The translations under genes and the position numbers were made by a program. Below the pieces are notes generated by a model that was given only the letters and a program-made list of their open reading frames with translations, was not told where the DNA came from and ran no database searches. From contig CP137866.1 of the NCBI GenBank assembly GCA_034406715.1, positions 186,001 through 250,000 of the forward strand: 64,000 bases of DNA. The letters are read 5' to 3'. How positions within the stretch are numbered: position 1 is the first letter of the stretch; each line of letters opens with the position of its first letter. Positions 23,034 through 33,179 of this stretch are shown here, in pieces. Origin of the DNA: Rhodotorula mucilaginosa. Lineage: Eukaryota; Basidiomycota; Microbotryomycetes; Sporidiobolales; Sporidiobolaceae.

Positions 23034-24865
23034 GTCACTTTCTGCTCCTATTCTCTATAGCTGCGAACCGGCTGTCTCGTACATGACGCCAAACGCTGTT
23101 TGTGAATATACCGATATTTTGTTTCGTCCTCGCTCTTGCTGCTTATGTAAACGTCGCTGCGAACTTTTAGAATTTACGCTTCGTTGGCGCGCACCAGCTT
23201 GCACTGTCTGTGCTCCGCAAGTGCGCATCTGTTTCGTCGGCGGGTAGAAGAAACGACGCAACTTGCTTCTGTCTGTCGATAGTATTGCGGACGTCCAGAG
23301 AGCCCGGCGCTTTTGACCCCAATGGGTTAAAGACCGCGAGCGCCTAGGGAGCAAAACGTAGGCCTCCTCTCACCCCGCTGATCGTGACCCCCCTTCCCGC
23401 AGCTTGCTGGTCTAAGACCGCGTCAGTGTCGGGATGCGCCGCCGAACAAACGGCGCCATTGAGCAGCGTTCCGAGCACAAGCCTTCGCAAGCTACGTAGA
23501 CTGTACTTGCCGCGCACAGGCGGTTCGCACTGCAGCTGCGACGGCTCCGAGCGCCGAGTAGAGCGCAAGCAAGCCATATCTGGGACGAAGCTTCAATCTT
23601 AGGAGCAGATGTGGCTTTGAGGAGAGAGCGCTTCTCTAAGCATGTTGTTTCCCTCCGAGCGCGCGGGACAGGCGGTAGCTTTGCAGCAGCGCGATTCACC
23701 AGCGCTCGAGGCCTTGTACGCTCAGAGGCTCTTCGTACGCGTGAGCACTCATCGCAACCGTGGCCTTGACTCACGTCGAGGTGCCTGCAGAGAGATGACG
23801 ACGAATGGCAGCGCGAGGAACACCGTGGCGCCTCGCTGCGCAGCATCGCGCGTCCGTCCGGATGCAGAGCCGCGCCTCGGACAGAAGCTGTGTACAGCGC
23901 ACTGTAGCCGGTCGATGGCCGAGAGAAGCGCCGGCGGTATTCGACGTGCCGACTAGCATGGAGAGGCGCGGGAAGAAGAAAGTCTCCCTGCGCCTCATGC
24001 ATATGGTGCCGCATCGAGCACAAGCGCACTGTCAGCATATTGCATCCATATAGCTTAAGATGATCGGTGCTGCAGCAGGTCGCGAGGTCCGCCGATCCAG
24101 GAAGTTCCGACGCTCACTGTTGCTTCGAAGCTTGTGACGGGTCGCAGCTTCTGGATCTGAGCTCACTCGGAAGCGAGCACACGCTGCGCGGTTCCTGTAC
24201 ATGAGATAGCGCCCTTCCGGGAACGGCTCGATCTGAGAAGTCAAGAGAAGCAGCTCGATATGAAGTGGCATTCAATGCATTCCAGCGCCGCGTTGGGGCG
24301 ATGGAGGAAAGCCCGGCCGACAAGCTTGAGTTACGTCTGCTCGCCAGATCAGCAAGCATGCTCCGAGTCCGGTCGTCTTCTGCGGAAAGCAACATTCTTT
24401 CCCGTACAAGATGTGCATATGGAGCCTTTGAAACGCATTTGGAAGAGGAACGTCATCCGCGGACGTGCGCGAACGGCGCGGACAACGCGTTGCACATGCA
24501 TGCAGCTTTATGAGCGAGAGCGCGTACGCAATACCCCGGTCCGGAACGAGTGCCGCGCCTCGCGCCCAGCGCTGCTGCAGGCGCACTGCAAAAGCTGTAC
24601 AGCTGTACAGTTCAGCCGCGGCGAGCAGGTTGCGCACACCGCTCTCGAGCTTGCCCAGCGCTGCCGCGATCCCTGGGTGCTCGCGATTCCGGCGAGGCGC
24701 GTGCAGCTCTCATCCATGTCATCAGCTTACGAGTGCGGGCCGGAGGCGTCGATTCAGCGTTGATACCGGCCAACCCGCCGCGCAACACACACAAAGAAAA
24801 GCGTTTCGATAAGCTCTTGGGGGATGCGCGCGCGCGGCGCGATGGGAAGGCTTGAAATTGTGATG
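23034..24865. other. Gene-poor interval between GH5 gene and small ORF
   Basis: About 1.8 kb with no feature I can support. The longest minus-strand frame (208 codons from 24038) is rich in Cys, Arg and Ser, has no domain and no splice logic, so I treat it as noise. A 16-bp perfect palindrome lies at 24595-24610. Confidence 0.5.
24595..24610. repeat. Perfect 16-bp palindrome
   Basis: CTGTACAGCTGTACAG is its own reverse complement and consists of two CTGTACAG palindromes side by side. It could be a site for a dimeric regulator or chance; nothing else nearby decides. Confidence 0.6.
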
Positions 24866-25219
24866 CTAAATGAAATCTTGCTCTTTCGAGATTGCTGATG
24901 CTCTGGGCAAGAACGTGCGGAACATCATCTTCCGGAGGGTTTCGAACTGCGATCCGACGCGTCAGCTCGCCCCAAACAGGGTTTTCACCGGCGACGAAAA
25001 TAGGTTACGGGAATCCGCCTTTGCCTGATCGAGCAGGCGATCGAGTTCCGCCGGCCAAGAGTCCGGAACCTGGATCTCCGCGCGTGTTTTGGATTTCAGC
25101 CAAACAAACGCGTCCGCGTCGCGTGCACATTCCGGGCAGTTGAGAGCGTGACGGGTGCCCAAGATCTTCTTTCGGAGCTCCTGCCGGCGAGTCGCTCTCT
25201 TTCCTTCTTCTTTCCTCAT
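24866..25219 (-). CDS. Small spliced hypothetical protein (about 103 aa)
   Basis: I do not recognise this protein. From ATG 25219 the frame reads MRKEEGKRATRRQELRKKIL and continues with coding-like codon use and a balanced composition: HALNCPECARDADAFVW, DSWPAELDRLLDQAKADS. This contrasts with the Arg/Ser/Cys-rich noise frames around it. A 42-nt intron fits exactly (24947-24988: donor GTGAAA, branch GCTGAC, acceptor TCGCAG). It joins NLFSSP to FETLRKMMFRTFLP and ends at TAG 24866-24868. Without splicing the frame stops eight codons after SSP. The CPEC pair might bind metal. It starts 147 bp from the divergent CPL1-like ATG (25367). The first exon could also begin at the acceptor-like CGCCGGCAG at 25179-25187, in which case the true start lies further upstream. 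Confidence 0.45.
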
Positions 25220-25366
25220 CCGCTCTCAGATCGCACTAGCCCCGGCCAGTCGACACTCGCTCGTCTCTCTCACCCTCTGTCACTCCTTTTCTACGCGTGT
25301 GCCCGCTCGTCGCCCTTCTCTTCCCTTCACCCTCCTCGCCCCGTCCCCCCTCGCGCATCAGTCAAC

Positions 25367-26685
25367 ATGCACGCTACCTTTGCTCTTGCCGCCCTCGCCT
25401 CGGTCGCGTCCGTCGCCACTGCCCAGAAGCAGTTCGTCCCGCAGGAGATCACCACCCTCACTGCTGCCTTCGCCGCCGGTGTCAACGGCTACGGTCGCTT
25501 CCCCTGCACCCAGGTCAACGGTGACGGCTCGTTCTCGCCGCGTAAGTTCGCACGCGTCGCGCTCTTCTCCCTCGTGTCTGCGATTCCTCCGTGCTAACGA
25601 CGCGTCCCACTCTGCAGTCCCCAACAACCCGTGCGCCAACCTCCAGCCGATCGCCGGTGGCTCGTACGACGGCTTCGACGGCGGCAACCGCCCGGCCCCG
25701 ACTGGCGCCCAGTGCGTCCAGCAGGCCGAGACCGGCGCCTACTTCTGCGGTATCGCCGGCGCTGCTTGCACCACCGACTCGAACTGCGACAACGGTGTCT
25801 GCTCGGGAGGTGTCTGGTACGACTCCTTCCTGTCCCTCGGCGCTCTCTCTCGGCCTTGGCGCTGACCCGAGTCTTCTTCGCGTGCAGCACTGGTGGCTTC
25901 GACGAGTCGTGCGGTGGCGACAACGCCAACTGCGAGGGCTTCCTCTTCTGCACCAACGGCGACTTCCCCCCTGCCACGACTGCCTCCAACACCTGCGGTG
26001 GTGTCGGCTCGTACTGCCAGAGTGCCTACTCCCCGGCTTCGTCGAGCAGCAACGCCACCGACGCCAACCTGATCTACAACCAGTACTGCGCTAGCAGTGC
26101 GTCGCGCATCTTTCTCATCGGGCCACTTGATCGATTGACTGACAGCCCTCGTGTTCCACAGGCTACTGCAGTCTCTTCGACGGTGTTTGCAAGAACCGTC
26201 TCGGCCGCGGCGTCAACTGCGAAAACGACCCGTACGGCTGCGACGACGGCCTCGAGTGCAGCTCGCTCCGCACTGCTGGCCCCGACGGTGTCACCGAGCC
26301 TGTTCCGGGCGCCGTCTGCCTCGTCGAGGTTGGCCCGTCGCAGCGTGCTCGCTCCCGCCGTGCCGACATCACCCGCCGCAACCTCTGCCCGGCGTCGCAC
26401 ACCGCTTGCACTGTTGAGGGCGCCAAGGGCTTCGAGTGCATCGACGTCTCGGTAAGCTTCCCTCTCGCCTTGCATGAGAAGAAGCATATGAACTGACCCC
26501 GACTCTCCTCCCCCCTCGCAGTCCAACATTGAGCAGTGCGGTGCCTGCGCCTCGGCCGGCGGTGTCGACTGCACTGCCATCGAGGGTGTTGCCGCCGTCG
26601 GCTGCGTTGCCGGCGTCTGCGAGATCTGGTCGTGCGAGGACGGCTTCTCGTTCGACGCCGACAAGGCTGCTTGCGTCGCTCTCTA
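25367..26685 (+). CDS. Secreted cysteine-rich protein with CPL1-like domain (copy A)
   Basis: The signal peptide MHATFALAALASVASVATAQ is followed by a Cys-rich central part with spaced CxxDxxCxxGxC motifs (AACTTDSNCDNGVC; CENDPYGCDDGLEC). The C-terminal CPL1-like domain runs from LCPASHTACTVEGAKGFECI through SNIEQCGACAS and GVDCTAIEGVAAVGC to CEIWSCEDGFSFD. The family is named after Cryptococcus CPL1, a secreted virulence-associated protein; here no host interaction is implied. A basic cleavage-like stretch (QRARSRR) precedes the domain. Five exons of about 175, 200, 210, 290 and 165 nt; product about 345 residues. It faces a second family member (27422-28702) tail to tail. Confidence 0.88.
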
Positions 26686-27421
26686 AGCGCGCAGTGTCTC
26701 CCGTGTCTCTCCCTGTCGTTCGCGCATTCTTTCCTTTCCTCGGTGTTCCTCCCCGGCCGGCGTGCCGCCTTGATTTTGCCGCCGGCGCTTTTATCGTTCT
26801 CTAGCTCATATTCCCTGTAGACAAGAATCGTCCCCTCCATACCTTGCCTCCTGCGCCGAAGCTCTGCTCATCCCCCTCTACCCTATACGACGTCTTATTT
26901 TCTCCCTCCAACACGAAACATCATCTCCACCCCGCTTGACGGCTGCATAGGCAATTTTTCCCACGCATCTACCTTGGGACCATCGCGGCAGCCTGTCGGG
27001 GGCGGATTGTAATCACCACGACCCGTGACCACGGACAATTCACAACAACACTACATGGTTGCCCCCTTACGGAAGCTCGATCCAGGAAGTTTCGAGAGGG
27101 ACACGAGGACAAGCGCGGACGAGCTTGGCTTTTCTCCGACTCGTAAGCTTTCCTCGAAAGCACTGGAGCATAAGCCAACCCTCTGTATCTAGTGCAATCG
27201 AAATTACAGAACGGAAAGTAGGGTATCAAGCGAGCGAAAAGGTCTTCGAAGCCACCAGAGCGAGAAAGAGGGGATCGGGCACAACAGGAATAGATATTGC
27301 TTTGCTTCTACGCCAACTCGCCGATGTTGTGCGTGGACAACAAGGGCGAGGAAGGGAAGCGGGGGAGGGCGAGGGACGTGACTAGACGAGGCGGGAAGTC
27401 TACTACTTTCTCTCTCTCTCT
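26686..27421. other. Shared 3' flank of the convergent CPL1-like pair
   Basis: 736 bp between two stop codons that face each other. It holds the 3' UTRs and terminators of both genes, and a CT-dinucleotide tract (27408-27420) next to the copy B stop. No coding-like frame is convincing; the 109-codon plus-strand frame from 27059 is too weak to call. Confidence 0.6.
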
Positions 27422-28702
27422 TTAAGCCGAAGCGACGCAGAGACCCTGGTCGGCGTCGAACGAGTAGCCGTCCTCGCACGACCAGATCTCACAGACGCCG
27501 GCGACGCAGCCGACGGCAGCGACGCCCTCGATCGACGTGCAGTCGACGCCGCCCTCCGAGGCACAGCCGCCGCATTGCTCAATGTTGGACTGCACGCGGC
27601 GCGGCGGGGAAGATCGTCAGGTTTCTCGATCCTTCAAAGGAGCGGGCGGAGGACACGAATGCTCACGGTGGTGTCGATGCACTCGAAGCCCTTGACGCCA
27701 TCGACGGAGCAAGCCGTGTGCGAAGCGGGGCAAGTTCCAGCGCGGCGCTGAACCTCGCTGCGGCGCGCGCGCGCACGCTGCGACGGGCCGGTCGCGAGCT
27801 GGCACGTGCAGGTGGCACCGTTCGAGACGGGGGTGAGCCCGGCGCCGCAACCGCGGGTCATGTCAAAGCTGCAGTCGCCGCCGACGGTGGTGACCTTGTT
27901 GGCGCAGTAGCCGCTCGACGAGCAGAAGCCGCTCTGGCAGTTGTAGTCGGTCTGCGTCTGGAGGGCGGTGCCGCTCACGCCCAAGCCGGGGAGGATAAAG
28001 TCTTGGCAGTCTGTGTGTGTGCGCGCGGAGAGGAGTCAGCACGAGCAGGAGGAATCGCGATTGTTCCGAGAGAAAGGGGGGAAGAAAGGGACGCACAGGC
28101 GTTGATGCCTCCGCAGGTGCCCGACGCCGGCAAGTCGACAACGTTGAGGCAGTACAAGTAACCGAGGCACTGCGTGTTCTGGGTGCAAGCGGTGCTAAAG
28201 TCACCGACACTGGAGGAGCGAGAAGAAAGGTCAGTTCTCGCGGTTCGCGCCACGAGGGGGGGAGGGCGAAGAGGTGTTCGGCTCACCATTGGCCGTTCTG
28301 GCAGCTGCCGTTGTCGCAGTTCGAGTCGCTAGAGCAAGCGGCGCCCTGGATACCGCAGAAGTAGCCACCGGTCGCGGCCTCCTGAACGCACTGGGCGCCT
28401 GTCGGAGCGGGCGAGGTGCCCTGGTACGAGTCGCTCGCCGGACCGTTGTTGGTCAGGGCCGACAGATCCGGGAGGTTGGTGCACGAGGCGGCATCTGCAG
28501 CGCGGCGGGTCAGTGCACACGCTCACACCGCGCGCGTGTCTCGCCGAGACGCGACAAGGGGCGGGTGGTGGGTGGCCAAACAATACTCACTGTTCGGGTC
28601 GCACGGGAAGCGACCGTAGCCCTGTCCGACGGGAGCGAGGTACTGGGCCGAGGCGACCGAGGCCAGCGTCGCGAGCGAGAGCACCGAGAGAGCGGCGTGC
28701 AT
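27422..28702 (-). CDS. Secreted cysteine-rich protein with CPL1-like domain (copy B)
   Basis: Paralogue of 25367-26685 with the same architecture: signal peptide (MHAALSVLSLATLASVASAQ), a GYGRFPC start of the mature part, a Cys-rich centre (AACSSDSNCDNGSC; YNCQSGFCSSSGYC), a basic stretch (QRARARR) and the CPL1-like domain (TCPASHTACSVDGVKGFECI, SNIEQCGGCASEGGVDC, GCVAGVCEIWSCEDGYSFDA). It has five exons with introns at matching places, including the one right after GFECID. The last exon is nearly identical in protein to copy A, whereas the central region differs freely. Start at 28702, stop TAA at 27422-27424. The two genes are a local inverted duplication; which copy is older cannot be told. 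Confidence 0.88.
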
Positions 28703-30036
28703 TGTTGACTGACTTAGGGGAGGGGGAGGAGGGAGACGAGTTCCGCAAAGGCGAGGAGAGGGGGCACGGGGGCCGGGCGGGAGGAGTGAAACGAGTGACT
28801 ATGCGTGTGTACGCGTGGCGATGCCTTGGAGATCAGATCGGGGAGTGTCTATAGCACAGGTCGTCCGTTTGTTGGCGAGCGAGCGGGCGAGGAACCGCCG
28901 CCGAGCCGGCGCGAAACTCGAACTCGAGTGCGCGAAACCTCGCGCGTTGCATTCCGCAGCCATCTTTTTCTTCCGATTCCGCGTCTCGGCGCGTTTTACT
29001 TTTCGACCCAAACAAACACAGCAGGAGCCAAACAACGTTCGCTCCTCAGCTCGACTCGATCTATTCTGCAGCTGCTCAAGCTGAACAACCGCGCAACGTT
29101 TTCGCTTAGTACGATCTCCACCACCACCGAGCGCTCGCTGCAGGCTGTGCTTCGCCGGACTTCCGATTGCTCGTCGAGGTCGCCCGATCGCGAAGAGGGA
29201 CGGCGCCGGAGACATTAATGTGACGGACGGCGAGGTCCTCTCACTTCGGAAAGGAGATGCTATGGGCTCTACTCTAGTGCTGCATGCTACCATGTCCGTA
29301 TGCGGACGCGGACTCGTTATATATGCGTCCCGCGCCCTGCGACGCGACGTCGATCCGAGCTTTTCTGTTTGTTGCACACTTTCCTCCTCCGGCGACTTGC
29401 ATCGTACCCCAAAACTCATTCAAGGGCATGCATCAGCAGCTCAAGCTCTTGACTGTCTGTACACCTATGCATGACGCTACGTAAATGCTTCGATCGAGAG
29501 CATTCGTCCGAATGGCGACCCTCGATCGGCCTTTCGACCGGATACACGCTCTCGTGAATCGGGGGCCCGTTCGCACAGCTTGCGACTCCATCGTCCAAGT
29601 CACAGGCAGTCGCGCCGTATGGCTGCGTCAAGCTGCGAGCCGATCGTGCAGCGACGCCGCGTCATCCACTCTCGAATCAAGAATCTGCGCGCGGAGCTTT
29701 CGCACGAGCTCGAGAGACCTCGCAGCTTCCCTCGAGTACTTCAAAGGCCACTCTCGCGAAAGGAAAACAGGCTTCCGCTATGGACCGAGACTATCACGGC
29801 TGTTTCCTACAGGCCGAAACTCACGCCGCGGCGACAGCGGCACCCTTGCGAAGCGACTCGTCCATTACGAACGATCAAGTCGTGTCGCATTGCTTCAATT
29901 GCTGCTCGCTCTCGTTCCCAAGGACAGTTGCACTTGCTCGGCTCGCTCGCGGACATCAAGGATGTACTTTCGCTCGCGGCGAGAGAGCGACAAGGAGTGA
30001 CTGCCTCGATCGACAGCTTTGTCCCAAGAAAAGAGA
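28703..30036. other. Gene-poor interval between CPL1-like copy B and F-box gene
   Basis: About 1.3 kb: the promoter of copy B (28703 to about 29200) and the 3' flank of the F-box gene. The 171-codon plus-strand frame from 29485 has no recognisable features and noise-like composition. No repeat or RNA gene was recognised. Confidence 0.55.
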
Positions 30037-31560
30037 TTACACCGAGTCGTCGCAATATGTCCTGATCTCTATGTCTCGGTACTGCAACTTCCACCTGTCG
30101 AGGTCCGCGATCTGCAAGTCTGTCGTCAGACGACGCAGGCGGGGCAAGCGACTCGTTTCGACCGCTTCCACGATCGCCGCAGCGGTGGTCCACTCCACCT
30201 GGACGAGGACCAGGTCTTCCAAACGAGCCATGGAAGGGAGCAGTAGCTGCTGATTCGTCGGGGGCGGGTTCGAGCGTGCGAGGGCCGTGTCGCTCAGGAC
30301 GAGTCGTCGTAGAGAGGGTGCGCGCGTCGTCGCAAACAGGTCCAAGTGACCTTGCTCGAGCTGCTGCGCACCAGGCATTTCGAGCGTTTCGAGATGCGGG
30401 AACCGCAGAGCCGGTTGGCCCGTTCGATGCAGCGCGCAATTGAGCAGCCGAGTCGCGAGCGGGGCGGATCGGAGCAGTTTGAGCGTGCAGAGGTTGGCGA
30501 GTCCGAGTACGAGGTCGGGGTCGGGCAGGTTGGGATGATCAAAGTGGTCTTCGAGGATGAGGTGGCGGAGAGTGCCACTCTGGTGGGAGAGGAGGTCCCA
30601 AAAGACGGGAGGGGCCGTCGAGCCGAGGTGGGCAAACTCGAGCGCGGGCAAGTCGGCGGACGAGACGACGGGGGAGGCGATCGTGCCGTCTTGGTAGCGC
30701 AATCGCCAAACGGGACCGACGAGGACGAGTCGTTTCAGGGATGTGAGGGGGTACCAGTCTGATTCTCCGGCGTAGCGGGGCAAAAAAGTCGGGAGCAGGT
30801 ACGCGTCCGAGGCGGGCGACGCGAGCTTGCACGATCGGACTTCGACCTGCTCGAGCGCGGAGAAGGTGTGTCCGAGGCGGGGGAGACTGAAGCCGATGCG
30901 GAGGTGCGAGGCCGAGTGGACGGTCAAGTTCCTGAGGGTGGGCGCAGAGGGGAGGAGGAACCGGAACGCGGTTTGGAGTTGCCGGTTCTCGTCGGTCGAG
31001 AGGCCGCCGCCCATCCAGGAGAAACGGACGCTCTCGAGCGACTCTTCGAGATGGAGCAACTCGAGCGAGTCGCACAGCGCGACAAAGTCGTCCGGAGTCC
31101 AGTCTTGGATGCGCGTCATGACGAGCGAGACGACCTCGGAACTTTTGCTCGTTGCTGCCGGTGGCACCGTTGTGCCCTCGTCTTCGCCTTGTGCGTAGTT
31201 CGCTATGGTTCGAGCTTCATGAGAGCGTGAGGGCGGAGAAAGATTGGCGGCGCGACGATTCCACCACATGGCTTTCGCCTCGGCGCGGTCTCCATCAATG
31301 TCGCCGTCGAGGTACAACGTCTTCCACAAAGTCGGAGTCGAATGCGCGAGGGCTCGCCAGCGCCTGCAGACGTGCGAGATGGCGACGACGGGGTTGGTGC
31401 GGCGACGAAAGTGTTGATAGATCGAAGGGTCGTCATAGCCCGGCCGGTCGTCGTCGTGGGCCCGGACGGCGAATGCAAAGACGGCGAGCAGGATCTCTGC
31501 CGGCAGGCTGTCGATCGGCGCTGCTCCTCTATCGTCTCGTTGCCTTGGACTCGGCGACAT
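30037..31560 (-). CDS. F-box protein with leucine-rich-repeat-like C-terminus
   Basis: An F-box (IDSLPAEILLAVFAFAV ... ISHVCRRWRALAHSTPTLWK, residues about 14-75) is followed by Leu-rich segments of varying length (LEQVEVRSCKL, LTSLKRLVLVGPVW, LRHLILEDHFDH, LANLCTLKLL, SLRRLVLSDTAL). F-box proteins recruit substrates to SCF ubiquitin ligases. The architecture is common in basidiomycetes, where these genes are expanded and usually of unknown target. It is a single exon of 507 codons, unusual here where most genes are intron-rich. I chose ATG 31560 (MSPSPRQRDD). The frame stays open upstream to 31788 but would then overlap the first exons of the divergent dehydratase gene. Confidence 0.82.
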   Translation of the reverse strand: MSPSPRQRDDRGAAPIDSLPAEILLAVFAFAVRAHDDDRPGYDDPSIYQHFRRRTNPVVAISHVCRRWRALAHSTPTLWKTLYLDGDIDGDRAEAKAMWWNRRAANLSPPSRSHEARTIANYAQGEDEGTTVPPAATSKSSEVVSLVMTRIQDWTPDDFVALCDSLELLHLEESLESVRFSWMGGGLSTDENRQLQTAFRFLLPSAPTLRNLTVHSASHLRIGFSLPRLGHTFSALEQVEVRSCKLASPASDAYLLPTFLPRYAGESDWYPLTSLKRLVLVGPVWRLRYQDGTIASPVVSSADLPALEFAHLGSTAPPVFWDLLSHQSGTLRHLILEDHFDHPNLPDPDLVLGLANLCTLKLLRSAPLATRLLNCALHRTGQPALRFPHLETLEMPGAQQLEQGHLDLFATTRAPSLRRLVLSDTALARSNPPPTNQQLLLPSMARLEDLVLVQVEWTTAAAIVEAVETSRLPRLRRLTTDLQIADLDRWKLQYRDIEIRTYCDDSV

Positions 31561-31634
31561 GATGAGAATTGAAAGAGAGAGAGAAGCAAACCTCGTCTCT
31601 TGCCACCCACCGCAAGCAGCTGAATTCAAGCAGT
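31561..31634. promoter_or_regulatory. Very short divergent promoter, F-box / MTRu-1-P dehydratase
   Basis: Only 74 bp separate the two proposed start codons. Transcription starts of the two genes must therefore lie very close or overlap within 5' leaders. If the dehydratase start is further downstream, the spacing grows. Confidence 0.45.
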
Positions 31635-33179
31635 ATGGTGTAAGCGCGCACTGATTCCGAGTAGCCTCAGTCCATGCTACAGGCTGACCCCCTTTTACGC
31701 CGGTGTTGCGGACAGTCTCGCTCCGCCGACTGATTCTTCTCATCCGAACGACCACTCGCTCATCCAGCACAACAACAACCCGACCCACCCGGCGTACCTC
31801 ATCCCCGAGCTCTGCAGAGGGTTCTACAAGCTCGGTTGGGTCACCGGAACCGGAGGCGGAATCTCGATTCGAGACGGGTCAGTTTTCCCTCCGTTCTTTT
31901 CGTAGAGCGCTGTCCGCTGACGCATCGGCCGAATCACAGCGAGAATGTCTACTTGGCCCCTTCCGGCGTCCAGAAGGAGAAGATCGAACCGGAAGACATC
32001 TTTGTCCTGACCCTCAAGGTGAGCCCAGTCCCGGCGCATCCTCCGTCCTCTTCTTCTCTCGCCCCGACTGCAGACCGAGAACTGACGGTACAGGCGCCCT
32101 TGCCCGGCACTCACAGAACCGCGATTTCCTCCGCTGGCCGGTGCATAAACCGCTAAAGCAGTCTGCGTGCACCCCGCTCTTCTACAACGCTTACGACATG
32201 CGCAACGCCGGCGCCTGCATCCACGTGAGCCTCTTCGGTTTCCCTCTCTATCCCGCTTGGACTTCCAAGTCGCTGAGATCCAATTGGTCCGGCTCCAAAC
32301 TGCCGAACGCAGACCCACTCGCAACACGCCGTCATGACGACGCTCCTCTGGCCCGGGAAAGAGTTCCGCATCTCGCACCAAGAGATGATCAAGGGCATGC
32401 GCGTCGGAGGCACCGGAACGGCCCTCAGCTACCTCGACACGCTCGTGATCCCCATCATCGAGAACACGCCGGACGAGGAGGACTTGCGAGAAGGCATGGA
32501 AGAGGTGCGTACGCGGTTTCTTTTTCCCCTCCGCCGCTGCACGGCTTGTGTTTCGAAAAAACGAGTACTGTACTGACCTTGTCGCGCAAACATCAGGCTA
32601 TGCGAAACTACCCGGATGCGGTACGGCGGTCGTCTTCGTTTCCATACCGCAGCTCCGGCCGGCGCCAGATTGTGTGCGCTCCCCAAATTGGGGAAAGGCT
32701 GACCTCTTCTCTTTCCGCGCGCCCATTAGCCGGCTATTCTTGTGCGACGACACGGTACTTACAGCTGGGGACCCGGTACGTGCATCCCTTCTCTACTTCT
32801 CCTGGCCTGTCACCCCTGCGTCGCGCCATGGCGGTGGTGCCCGCCGAGTGTTCCCCTTTCCGCCGAGCACTGATGTATTCTTGGCTGCCTTCGTTTTCTC
32901 CCCTTCCGCGTTGACGCGCTCTGTCATCAAAACAGATTGGGAAAAGGCAAAGGTGCGTGGCCCTTGTGCTACCTGCGCCGGAACCGCCGAGTCGGTCCTC
33001 AGACCGATAACAGAGGCGACGAGGGGGAAACGGCAGCAATACTGACCTGTGATTCTCGCCCGTCGAACTGTCTGCAGGGTCAAGCAGAGTGCCTCGACTA
33101 CTTGCTCGAAGTCGCCGTCAAGATGAAGCTCGCCGGGATGGACTGCGAGGGCCTCGAGCAGTATCCCGAGAAGCGGTGA
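31635..33179 (+). CDS. MDE1: Methylthioribulose-1-phosphate dehydratase (class II aldolase fold)
   Basis: Methionine-salvage enzyme that dehydrates 5-methylthioribulose-1-phosphate. Landmarks are [46 protein letters not shown], the zinc-binding pair in [30 protein letters not shown] and [12 protein letters not shown]. The last exon is [19 protein letters not shown] ... YPEKR. The conserved frame has no ATG of its own at the 5' end. A 43-nt intron (31640-31682, donor GTAAGC, acceptor CTACAG) would join ATG-GT to G-CTG-ACC and give [14 protein letters not shown]; this five-nucleotide first coding exon is inferred. About eight exons. Product about 250 residues, as expected for the family. Confidence 0.88.

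Noticed and set aside
23412-24038. 208-codon minus-strand frame in the gene-poor interval
   Set aside because: Cys/Arg/Ser-rich, no domain, no matching splice signals.
24935-24965. T-loop-like GGTTTCGAAC possibly marking a tRNA
   Set aside because: No B-box consensus ending, no A box and no acceptor stem; it lies in the small-gene exon and intron.
27059-27385. 109-codon plus-strand frame between the CPL1-like genes
   Set aside because: Falls in the shared 3' flank; begins without context and ends in low-complexity Gly/Arg/Glu.
31561-31788. N-terminal extension of the F-box protein
   Set aside because: Open in frame, but it would overlap the start of the divergent dehydratase and precedes a good F-box start; not needed by the family.
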